Assembly: GCA_937899715.1 (NCBI GenBank) | Contig: CALCNX010000084.1 | Location: 1-64,000, forward strand | DNA: 64,000 nucleotides | Reading direction: 5' to 3' | DNA from: an uncultured bacterium | Lineage (GTDB): Bacteria; Bacteroidota; Ignavibacteria; Kapaibacteriales; UBA4661 | In this document: piece by piece, positions 52,976-60,341 of the stretch | How the letters are laid out: each line of letters opens with the position of its first letter | How positions within the stretch are numbered: position 1 is the first letter of the stretch | The notes under the pieces: model-generated | Database searches by the model: none | What the model saw: only the letters and a program-made list of their open reading frames with translations | What the model was told of the DNA's origin: nothing | Made by a program: the position numbers and the translations under genes

Positions 52976-53152
52976 ATGAAAGAGTTGAATTTTGAGCAAA
53001 TGGCTGCTGTAAACGGTGGCGACGATGCTTCTTGTGCTGGTGCAGTTGCGACGACTGTAGTAATGTTCGTAATCTGTGCACTTGGTGGCAGCATTTTTGG
53101 TGCGGCAGCAGCAATTGTTGCCGGTGGTGCACTTATTGACCAGAATTGTTAA
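52976..53152 (+). CDS. Double-glycine-leader secreted peptide (bacteriocin-like precursor)
   Basis: This 58-residue peptide has a 15-residue leader MKELNFEQMAAVNGG (Leu4, Phe6, Met9 and Val12 at the leader hydrophobic positions; cleavage after Gly14-Gly15). The predicted core is 43 residues, Gly/Ala-rich and hydrophobic, with Cys20, Cys34 and Cys58 and a GxxxG pair within GGSIFG. These are hallmarks of class II bacteriocins and related GG peptides exported by C39 ABC transporters, one of which lies at 60.3 kb. AGGAG at 52963-52967 is the best Shine-Dalgarno of the region. A 15-bp hairpin follows. Being shorter than 60 codons it is easily missed by gene finders. Whether it kills, signals or does both is unknown. 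Confidence 0.82.
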   Translation: MKELNFEQMAAVNGGDDASCAGAVATTVVMFVICALGGSIFGAAAAIVAGGALIDQNC

Positions 53153-53176
53153 GTAGGTTTAACACCCGGAGTTTTT

Positions 53177-53213
53177 GAAGAGGAGCAATGGTAAAAACAC
53201 CTTGCTTCTCTTC
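53177..53213 (+). terminator. Hairpin after the peptide gene (partial terminator?)
   Basis: gaagaggagcaa (53177-53188) pairs with ttgcttctcttc (53202-53213) including one G-U pair, with an inner ggt/acc extension and an AAAAAC loop. It would allow higher levels of the peptide mRNA than of the large genes behind it. Confidence 0.5.
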
Positions 53214-53251
53214 TATTTAGATTCTTATCTACCGCTTGAAATTTCAATGAC

Positions 53252-55879
53252 ATGAAAGTACAGTGGCTAAAATATTTTATCCTCGTTGTTTGCTTAAACT
53301 CAGTTTACACCCAAAATCTTTATGCTACGGTATTTCATATCGTAGCCGATTCCTCACTTTCTGAATCAACTTATGTCGGTTGTGTGTATGATACTTTGAG
53401 TCAATCTCTTCGTGGCATAAGCGTTCAGGTTCTTGGTTCTAACATTCGCTTACGCACAAATAATGATGGCTGTTTTCGATTTACTACGTCTCTTCCTCAC
53501 ATTCGTGTACGGTTTTCTGCGATAGGGTTTGAAAGCTTTGAATTCGACTGGCTTGATAATCATACAAAAGAACCGAAGATTTTTACACTTAAGGTACTTC
53601 CTGTACGCCTCCAAACTGTAGAAGTGCAGACAGAAATTTCTCCCCTTGAAATCATGTACCGTACTATACAGCAAAGAGAACGCAATAGAGTCAATTACAC
53701 AACAGCAACAACAAATAGATACACAAAATCACTTGTTCAATCAACGCTGACAAGGCCTTTGAGTTTTCGTAATGATAACGCTCCCGTTGTGAATCTATCC
53801 GTCATCGAATCATTACAGAACGTTTATCAGATTTCTCGCAACCCTTTTCCGTTTCAGCACACTCTAGTGCAAGACCTTCGTTTTTCACCCAATACCGACC
53901 CGCGTATCGCTGCCGCAAGTTTGCTTCCACTCCAATCCCTCAACCTTTTGGATAACGATATTGAGTTTTTTTCAACTCGCTGTATTTCCCCACTTTCGCG
54001 TACTGGTTTAGATTGGTATTCCTACACATTTATAACCAAACACGAGACTCCTTCCGTAGGCTATTATATTGCCTTTCGTCCCAAACAGGATTTTATGCCC
54101 GGCGTAAAAGGCGAGATTTGGATTGATGAGAAAAATTATACAGTCCAGAAAATAAGTTGTACACTCAATTCCAATGCAGGTGTTCCATACATTGACTCAC
54201 TCAGCATAGACCAAGAATACAGAGAATTTAACGCTCTAGACTTTACAACTCAAGAAAAAGTTGTTATTTGGATGCCTTCTCTTAGTCGCTATAAGATAAA
54301 AACTATCATCAATATCCAACCATGGATAAAGGGAGAGTTTATTGCGAACGGGCTTTCCTTAGCACAGACAATCACTTTGAACGCACCTATTCCCGTATCG
54401 GCGGAGCGACCACAAATGCCGGATTCAGTGCTATCAATCATCTGGGGGGTATCGACAAGTAAGACACTTGGAGCTGGAAATTCAACTTTTGTGACGTTAC
54501 CTCCATTACGCTCATCAAAACCTGACAAAACATTTGAAGCATCTCGTCCGCTACCACTAAGCAGATTAGAAGATTCTTTATATCATAATACTTCTCCATG
54601 GAAAAAGCCTGTTTTGGAACGAGCCGTGACAGGGCTTTTCGCAGTGGGAAAAGTACAGGAAATTGATACACGCAATCCCTATACACTCCGTGAGCTTTTT
54701 CCGCTCAACACCCTCTTTAGTTTTCGCCCATTCAAGCAAGATTCTTTATTGCTTTTAGGTATAAACATTCTCGGAGTGCGAACACGAGTAACAAAAACAC
54801 TTCTTGGCGCAGAAGCCGTGTTTCAATGGCATGAATCCTTGACGTTACGAGCTGGTGGAATGCTTGGTGAGGGAGGCTTGGGTTTTGGAGCAGCTTCATT
54901 GCAGTGGAACGCATTGCGGTGGCATCAAGGTTCGATGAGTTTTGCGGGTCGCATATTTTCTGAACTATCTTCTATGCAGTCTCGTCGCTGGAACGACCCA
55001 ATGTTTCCCGCAGTTTTTGAGTACAATCTGGATTATATACTTTGTAGCCCGTGGTATGATTTTTATCACGAACAAGGAGTAAGTCTGTCGGTTCGATATA
55101 TTGATGGTCCGTTTCACGCCGTTCTGGAGGCACGACAAACACGACAAAAGCCAATGGAGACCATCACAACAATAGACGGAGATAGTCGCCCTAACCTTAC
55201 AGCGAATGATGGTAATTTTCTTAGCGCACGAGCATCCATAGCATGGAATTTTTGGCAAAGTCCTCCCAGACAAATCTATAGTGAGAACAAGGTACATTGC
55301 GGCTTCAGAATAAACGCTACTGTAGGAGGAATCGGAGCAACCGAGTATGAAAAAATAGAAGGTATTCTGCATTACCTTCAGCCGACACTCTGGACAGAGT
55401 ATGCGCAGATGTATGCAGAATTTTTCTTTAGCGCTGGCTGGTCAAGCAAATACGCACCGATACAAGAACGCTTCTTTCTACAAAAACGGTATTTATTTAA
55501 CGCATACCAAACAGACTTCTTATCTACTGATAAACTCAGTTTTGGAGGGCGACAATATGTTTCTATACGAGCTGAACATAATTTTTCCGATTGGTGCTGG
55601 CGGGTGCTTGGTTTACCAACCTACAAAGGGCGAGGAATAGAGTTCATTGCGCATGGAGGTATAGCACGCTACGACAACGCCATCAATACTAATTCTCCAA
55701 CTGATAAAGAATCTGTTTTGACAACGCAAGGATGGTACACCGAAGCAGGCTTTGGCGTTGGTCGCATCCCGACATTTTTGATTGATGTTCTCACGTTGCG
55801 CTTTGATGCTGCTTGGGGTTTAGGAATGCAAGGCTTCGGAAAATTTGGTTGGTCTATTTCAGCACATTTACAACTGTAA
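53252..55879 (+). CDS. DUF5686/carboxypeptidase-regulatory-like outer-membrane protein, copy 1
   Basis: This 875-residue exported protein has a signal peptide (LKYFILVVCLNSVYTQNLYA) and a CarboxypepD_reg-like beta-sandwich (about 35-125; VGCVYDTLSQSLRGISVQV). The DUF5686 helix SPLEIMYRTIQQRERN is followed by a long beta-barrel-like region ending WSISAHLQL. The penultimate block (NFSDWCWRVLGLPTYKGRGIEF; RIPTFLIDVLTLRFD) is shared with the next gene. DUF5686 proteins are outer-membrane proteins of unknown role. Codon use is markedly AT-rich compared with copy 2, suggesting independent origin or longer residence. It follows the peptide gene and may act as its outer-membrane partner (export, receptor or immunity), which is inference. 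Confidence 0.75.
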   Translation: MKVQWLKYFILVVCLNSVYTQNLYATVFHIVADSSLSESTYVGCVYDTLSQSLRGISVQVLGSNIRLRTNNDGCFRFTTSLPHIRVRFSAIGFESFEFDWLDNHTKEPKIFTLKVLPVRLQTVEVQTEISPLEIMYRTIQQRERNRVNYTTATTNRYTKSLVQSTLTRPLSFRNDNAPVVNLSVIESLQNVYQISRNPFPFQHTLVQDLRFSPNTDPRIAAASLLPLQSLNLLDNDIEFFSTRCISPLSRTGLDWYSYTFITKHETPSVGYYIAFRPKQDFMPGVKGEIWIDEKNYTVQKISCTLNSNAGVPYIDSLSIDQEYREFNALDFTTQEKVVIWMPSLSRYKIKTIINIQPWIKGEFIANGLSLAQTITLNAPIPVSAERPQMPDSVLSIIWGVSTSKTLGAGNSTFVTLPPLRSSKPDKTFEASRPLPLSRLEDSLYHNTSPWKKPVLERAVTGLFAVGKVQEIDTRNPYTLRELFPLNTLFSFRPFKQDSLLLLGINILGVRTRVTKTLLGAEAVFQWHESLTLRAGGMLGEGGLGFGAASLQWNALRWHQGSMSFAGRIFSELSSMQSRRWNDPMFPAVFEYNLDYILCSPWYDFYHEQGVSLSVRYIDGPFHAVLEARQTRQKPMETITTIDGDSRPNLTANDGNFLSARASIAWNFWQSPPRQIYSENKVHCGFRINATVGGIGATEYEKIEGILHYLQPTLWTEYAQMYAEFFFSAGWSSKYAPIQERFFLQKRYLFNAYQTDFLSTDKLSFGGRQYVSIRAEHNFSDWCWRVLGLPTYKGRGIEFIAHGGIARYDNAINTNSPTDKESVLTTQGWYTEAGFGVGRIPTFLIDVLTLRFDAAWGLGMQGFGKFGWSISAHLQL

Positions 55880-55881
55880 CA

Positions 55882-58437
55882 ATGCTCCTTCACCCATACC
55901 GACTCTTTACCGCCGTGTGCGCATTTTGCCTTATCGGTTCATCTGCTCTTTACACGCAAGGCTCAAATGTCGTGCTAGAAGGCACTATCGAAAACCCCGA
56001 CGGACAGCCCATTTCCGGCGCAAGTCTGCGGATTGTCGGCTCGAACCAAGGTACGTATTCCGATGTGCGCGGGCGCTTCCGCCTCGCCTCGCCCACGAAA
56101 CAAGCAACAGTACGCGTTTCTTCGTTGGGCTATGCAACTCAAGAAATTCTGCTTCTGGCAGACACACTCGCCAAAATCACGCTTCAGCCGCTTCCCGTCC
56201 GCCTTCAAAGCGTGGAAGTACGCGCCGACATTTCCGCCGAAGAAATTATTCGCAAAGCCATTCAGCGCAAACGGGAAAACCTCCGTAGCGTGAACTCCAT
56301 TGCGCGACGTGTCTATACGAAAATGTCCTTCACCACATCGGTTAAAGTTATTTTAGCAAAGCCCATAACCGAAAGTTTTGTAGCCGAAACCGTCTCGCAG
56401 GTGTATGAATCCTTCGCACCCAAGCGCACCACGCACACGGTTGTGCTTCAGCGTAGGCAGACGGCAAACTTCCCGCAGCAAGCAAATATCGCCAGCGTCA
56501 GCGAAATCGTGAATTTCTTGGAGGATGAAATTGTGATTGGTTCGGCACGACTGCGGTCGCCACTGGCTTCGACGGCATTAGACTTCTACGATTACACCCT
56601 TGCCGAACGCAAAGCATATTCCGGCAAAGGTGCGGCGGGGCAGAACAGCACTGTCTATGTGGTACAATTCAAGCCCAAATCACGTTCTTTTCCGGGATTT
56701 GTAGGCACGCTGTCCTTACTGGAAGGTTCTTTTGCACCTGTTTCGGCGGATTTTACGCCGTCAGAATCCACAGTGCTTCCCGCTTTAGAAAATGTGCGCT
56801 ACATACAAACCTTCGAGCCGTTTGGCGACAGTATCCGTGCGGTCTGGGTACCGACCTATCTTCGGCTTACGGCAGGATTCGCCACAGAATTAGGTCTTCT
56901 GCGGGCGGGCGGGCAGGTATCGCTTCAAAGCATCGTTAGCAATGTCGAAGTGTTGCAGTCTTTACCTGACGAAGCCGCGAAACCAAGCGTTACCACATCA
57001 TTACAGAAAATTCAACGCAAAAGCAGCACAAATGCGCCACGCTCGGCAAAACTATCCGACAGCGTGTTCGTTACCCTTGCCCCAAGCATTGATTCAGTGG
57101 ATGCGCAGTTCTGGAAAACGGCAGCACTATTGGAATACACCCCCAAAGAAGATTCTCTCTACCGCGCCACTGATAGCGTTTCCCGAAGCCTTATGGCACG
57201 AGGAAGGCGCACAACAACACAAATTTTTGATTCCACCATCACCGTCGTGGAAGAAGCGCTGGCAGCGCAGCAAAGCTCTGTTCCGTACCTTACGCCATTA
57301 TCACTTTTCCGTTTTCCTCTTGGAACAAGTGCTACCATAGGATTCAGCCCAATTCTCATGCAGCCGCGCGTAACAGGACGCGTGTACGGCATAGAAACCG
57401 CGCTGGATTGGCGGCAAAGTTCCGTCCGTTTGGAGGCGATGGCTTCAGAGCAGTGGCAATGGTTTGGTTCTGTACGGCTTATCCAACGACTTTTCAGTAG
57501 CGACAACGGTGGATTAGCGCTTCTTGGTGATGCATTCTCACGTGTACGCAGCATTCAGCCGCAACGATTTGGGCGCTTGGGATGGATAGGACTACCGACC
57601 GATTACGGATTATTCGAGCAGCATTTTGACTTTTTTCGTGAAGACGGCGTAAGTGCTGGTGTGAAGGGTGTATTCGGTTCGTTGGAAGGTTCGCTCTCAG
57701 GACAATGGGCGCGGCAATTCAGCATGACTTCGCGCAACGACACCCGTTCCAACATCACCATCGCCAACGGTGATTTTCGCACTGCCCGCGCAGAAGTGGT
57801 GTGGAACCCCACTCTAGCAAATGGAACGTTTGGCTTGGCAGCAAGCGATACCACCGCTTTCAGCATCCGCCTTTCGGGAATGCTCGGCGAAGAGACCTCG
57901 CAGAACCTGCGTTTTAGCAAACTGGAAGCCACCGCAACGCTTATCCAACCGACGTTTTTCACCGGATATTCGCCGATGTATCTGGCATTATTTGCCCACG
58001 CAGGGCTTGCTAGTGAGAACACGCCCGCGCAAGAACGCTTTATTCTCTTCCGGCGCTATTCCTACATTGGCGCAGCAGCGGATTTCCTCACGCCCGCCAT
58101 CAGCGCTGTGGGCGGAACGCGTACGCTGAGCCTTCGCGCAGAGCACAATTTCTCCGACCTTGCGTGGCGAGCAATAGGCTTGCCAACCTACAAAGGACGC
58201 GGCTTGGAGTTCATTCTGCACGGCGGCACAGCGCTTTTCGAGCAGGACACAACGCCACAAGCCGAAAACAGTCCCCGTCCAAGTGAGGGTTGGTACTCTG
58301 AACTTGGCTTCGGCATTAGTCGCATTCCCGTATTTGTGATTGACTTCCTGACGCTGCGCTTTGATGCGGCGTGGAGTGTGGGCGGGCGTGAGCCGGGGCG
58401 ATTCGGGTGGTCGGTGGGGGTGAATTTTTCGTTGTAA
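55882..58437 (+). CDS. DUF5686/carboxypeptidase-regulatory-like outer-membrane protein, copy 2
   Basis: The product has about 851 residues and starts 3 bp after copy 1. The domain order is the same: signal peptide (FTAVCAFCLIGSSALYTQG), CarboxypepD_reg-like domain (LEGTIENPDGQPISGASLRI), SAEEIIRKAIQRKREN helix, barrel-like region, then NFSDLAWRAIGLPTYKGRG and RIPVFVIDFLTLRFDAAW, ending FGWSVGVNFSL. GC-richer, biased codon use resembles the rest of the chromosome, unlike copy 1. Its last 42 bases recur as a remnant at 62877-62918 (39 of 42 identical). The ATG at 55882 is preferred over an upstream in-frame ATG inside copy 1. Confidence 0.77.
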   Translation: MLLHPYRLFTAVCAFCLIGSSALYTQGSNVVLEGTIENPDGQPISGASLRIVGSNQGTYSDVRGRFRLASPTKQATVRVSSLGYATQEILLLADTLAKITLQPLPVRLQSVEVRADISAEEIIRKAIQRKRENLRSVNSIARRVYTKMSFTTSVKVILAKPITESFVAETVSQVYESFAPKRTTHTVVLQRRQTANFPQQANIASVSEIVNFLEDEIVIGSARLRSPLASTALDFYDYTLAERKAYSGKGAAGQNSTVYVVQFKPKSRSFPGFVGTLSLLEGSFAPVSADFTPSESTVLPALENVRYIQTFEPFGDSIRAVWVPTYLRLTAGFATELGLLRAGGQVSLQSIVSNVEVLQSLPDEAAKPSVTTSLQKIQRKSSTNAPRSAKLSDSVFVTLAPSIDSVDAQFWKTAALLEYTPKEDSLYRATDSVSRSLMARGRRTTTQIFDSTITVVEEALAAQQSSVPYLTPLSLFRFPLGTSATIGFSPILMQPRVTGRVYGIETALDWRQSSVRLEAMASEQWQWFGSVRLIQRLFSSDNGGLALLGDAFSRVRSIQPQRFGRLGWIGLPTDYGLFEQHFDFFREDGVSAGVKGVFGSLEGSLSGQWARQFSMTSRNDTRSNITIANGDFRTARAEVVWNPTLANGTFGLAASDTTAFSIRLSGMLGEETSQNLRFSKLEATATLIQPTFFTGYSPMYLALFAHAGLASENTPAQERFILFRRYSYIGAAADFLTPAISAVGGTRTLSLRAEHNFSDLAWRAIGLPTYKGRGLEFILHGGTALFEQDTTPQAENSPRPSEGWYSELGFGISRIPVFVIDFLTLRFDAAWSVGGREPGRFGWSVGVNFSL

Positions 58438-58474
58438 GTTTCTTCGTTATTCGTCCATTTTTCTTTTTATCAAT

Positions 58475-59173
58475 ATGCAATCAGTAACGGTTTCACAAAC
58501 AATGCAGGAAAAGCAGACAGCTATTTCATTTTTATTTCATAAGCAAGTATTATGGATGTTTTTCGGTATCAATATCCTGTACATATTTTTGAGCTATCTC
58601 ACAAATAGCTATATCTTGACAGATTATGTATATCATAGAGGTCTATCCGAACATATGACCGCAGAGAAAATTACGTCTTTTTTAGAGATGCGAAGCCAAT
58701 ATCAATGGCTGAATCTCATTGCCCCATTTATTGTTATCTCAGCTAAAGCAGGCTATTCAGCGATATGTTTGGCAGTTGGCGTAATCATTACGGGCCAAGA
58801 TATTTCTTTCGCCAAACTTTTCCGCATTGCCTTTCTGGCTGAAAGTGTTTTTGTCGTTGCAATGGCAGTACAAGTTTTGGGTGCAATGTATCTCATCGAA
58901 GTCCGCGTCCCCGACGACTACGCCAATTTCGCCCCTCTGTCCGCCTTGCAGTTCTTCGATGTTTCCACGCTCAAACTCTGGATGAAGCACCCGCTCCGCA
59001 CACTCAATCTTTTCGAGGTGGTGTATGTGTTCGTGCTGGCGTATTTCCTCACGCCTCTGCTCAAAAAAGGCACGACGTTTTGGCAGACCTTGGGGCTGGT
59101 AGGAGCTTCTTACGGTCTGGGCTTGCTGCTGTGGGTGGTGGCACTGGCGTTTCTGCTCTTGCAGGTGTCGTAA
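58475..59173 (+). CDS. Polytopic membrane protein (Yip1-like), candidate immunity protein
   Basis: The 232-residue protein has about five transmembrane helices (VLWMFFGINILYIFLSYLTN; LIAPFIVISAKAGYSAICLAVGVII; FVVAMAVQVLGAMYLI; FEVVYVFVLAYFLTPLL; LGLLLWVVALAFLLLQV). The layout recalls Yip1/YIPF-type proteins, though no motif is decisive. It is 37 bp downstream of the second DUF5686 gene on the same strand and reads as part of the operon. Membrane proteins in such a place often provide self-protection, but nothing here proves it. Confidence 0.55.
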   Translation: MQSVTVSQTMQEKQTAISFLFHKQVLWMFFGINILYIFLSYLTNSYILTDYVYHRGLSEHMTAEKITSFLEMRSQYQWLNLIAPFIVISAKAGYSAICLAVGVIITGQDISFAKLFRIAFLAESVFVVAMAVQVLGAMYLIEVRVPDDYANFAPLSALQFFDVSTLKLWMKHPLRTLNLFEVVYVFVLAYFLTPLLKKGTTFWQTLGLVGASYGLGLLLWVVALAFLLLQVS

Positions 59174-59184
59174 AAAAGGATGCA

Positions 59185-59448
59185 CTACGGATAGTGGAAT
59201 GTACACGAAACAATGATAATCGCTTCTTCGGTTACTTTGTAGATCAAACGATGCTCGTCAGTGATTTGCCGTGACCAATATCCTTTGTATTCACCGTATT
59301 TCAAGGGTTCGGGCTTGCCTAAACCTGTGAAGGGATTGCGGAGAATATCAAAGATGAGCGTGGCAATTTTTTGTTGAATTTTGCCATCCTGCTTGCCCCA
59401 ATTCATTACCTGTTCAAAGGCTGTCGTTGTAAAGGTGAGGATTCTCAC
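59185..59448 (-). CDS. yoeB: YoeB/Txe-family mRNA interferase toxin
   Basis: This 87-residue RelE/ParE-superfamily toxin cleaves mRNA at the ribosome. The C-terminal block YWSRQITDEHRLIYKV followed by IIIVSCTFHY matches YoeB, including the terminal histidine-tyrosine. The start is a GTG that overlaps the antitoxin stop (GTGA). The pair is on the opposite strand to the peptide operon, which it splits. Confidence 0.88.
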   Translation of the reverse strand: MRILTFTTTAFEQVMNWGKQDGKIQQKIATLIFDILRNPFTGLGKPEPLKYGEYKGYWSRQITDEHRLIYKVTEEAIIIVSCTFHYP

Positions 59449-59693
59449 AGCAACTTCTCCAAAGTTTCTAACGGCACAGACACAAGGTTTTCACCGCGTT
59501 CTACTTCGTCCATCAGGCGGAGTAAATGTACACGATTCGCTTCATTGCCAAAAAGATATTCCGTGGACTCGTTCGATTCCATCGGCGCATCCATGACAAT
59601 AATCTCAATCGGCTTGGTACCAAAAAGTGCTTTGACACTTTGCACAAAGTCGGGCGTTAGTTCATTGGCGTTGAGATGATAGGTTGTTTGCAT
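59445..59693 (-). CDS. Antitoxin partner of the YoeB toxin
   Basis: This 82-residue protein (MQTTYHLNANELTPDFVQSV start) has an N-terminal strand-helix region, probable DNA-binding/dimerisation, and an acidic C-terminus (LLRLMDEVERGEN) of the kind that wraps the toxin. It is not a close match to the classical YefM sequence, so the antitoxin family is uncertain. Translation is coupled to the toxin by a GTGA overlap. The ATG at 59693 is chosen over an upstream start in the promoter region. Confidence 0.72.
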   Translation of the reverse strand: MQTTYHLNANELTPDFVQSVKALFGTKPIEIIVMDAPMESNESTEYLFGNEANRVHLLRLMDEVERGENLVSVPLETLEKLL

Positions 59694-59741
59694 GGCAGAA
59701 AAAATATGGTGAAAAATGGCTTGAATACAGAAGTGAACCAT

Positions 59742-59749
59742 CAAATATA
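59742..59749 (-). promoter_or_regulatory. -7 element for the antitoxin-toxin pair
   Basis: CAAATATA on the plus strand reads TATATTTG on the minus strand, an exact TAnnTTTG match 49 bp before the antitoxin ATG. It lies in the 81-bp divergent spacer shared with the thioredoxin-like gene. Confidence 0.4.
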
Positions 59750-59774
59750 GCATTTTTTTACAAAAATCTTGGAT

Positions 59775-60314
59775 ATGAAACGCCTCATTTTCCTTGCGTT
59801 GGTCGGTATGATTATCGCGTCTGTCGGCGTACTTGCCGTCAAAATCGTGCGGGGTAATGCCGAGAAAGAAGCCGCAGCCGAACGCATCAAACTTCTACCC
59901 GATTTCCACTTCGAGACCGTACAGTCACAAGATTTCACGCCGGAAAGCATTCCGCCGGAAAAGCCGCTTGTCATTATCCACTTCCTGCCCGATTGCCAAT
60001 TCTGCCAAGGCGAAGCAAAGGAACTTGCCCCTCACCCAGAATTCTTCGAGAAAGCGTATATACTCATGGTGTCGGCGGCAGAGATGAAGCAAATACAGGA
60101 TTTCGGCACGTTCTATGGCGTGGTGCACCTCCCCGCACTCACGCTTGCCCGCGATGCAGCGCATACCTTCGGTCAAACCTTCGGCACAAACAGCGTTCCT
60201 ACGACATTTGTGTACAGCGCCGCAACGGGTGGCAAACGGAAACTTTTGAAACAATTCAACGGCGAAACAAGTGCCGATGCGCTTCGGAAGGTGCTGGAAA
60301 CAACCGCACAATAA
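59775..60314 (+). CDS. Membrane-anchored thioredoxin-fold protein (TlpA-like)
   Basis: The 179-residue protein has an N-terminal hydrophobic anchor (LIFLALVGMIIASVGVLAV) and a thioredoxin-like domain with PDCQFCQGEAK (CxxC active site) and the cis-proline region SVPTTFVYSA. It would act in the periplasm as a thiol oxidoreductase or isomerase. It precedes the peptidase-ABC transporter by 27 bp, so the pair is probably co-transcribed. Together with the MauE-like gene it suggests that cysteines of the exported peptide are handled. Confidence 0.8.
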   Translation: MKRLIFLALVGMIIASVGVLAVKIVRGNAEKEAAAERIKLLPDFHFETVQSQDFTPESIPPEKPLVIIHFLPDCQFCQGEAKELAPHPEFFEKAYILMVSAAEMKQIQDFGTFYGVVHLPALTLARDAAHTFGQTFGTNSVPTTFVYSAATGGKRKLLKQFNGETSADALRKVLETTAQ

Positions 60315-60341
60315 AACTCTCTCGAATTCATTTTTACCCCC

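Noticed and set aside
59769..60314. TTG start for the thioredoxin-like gene
   Set aside because: The ATG at 59775 is two codons downstream and begins the basic/hydrophobic anchor cleanly.
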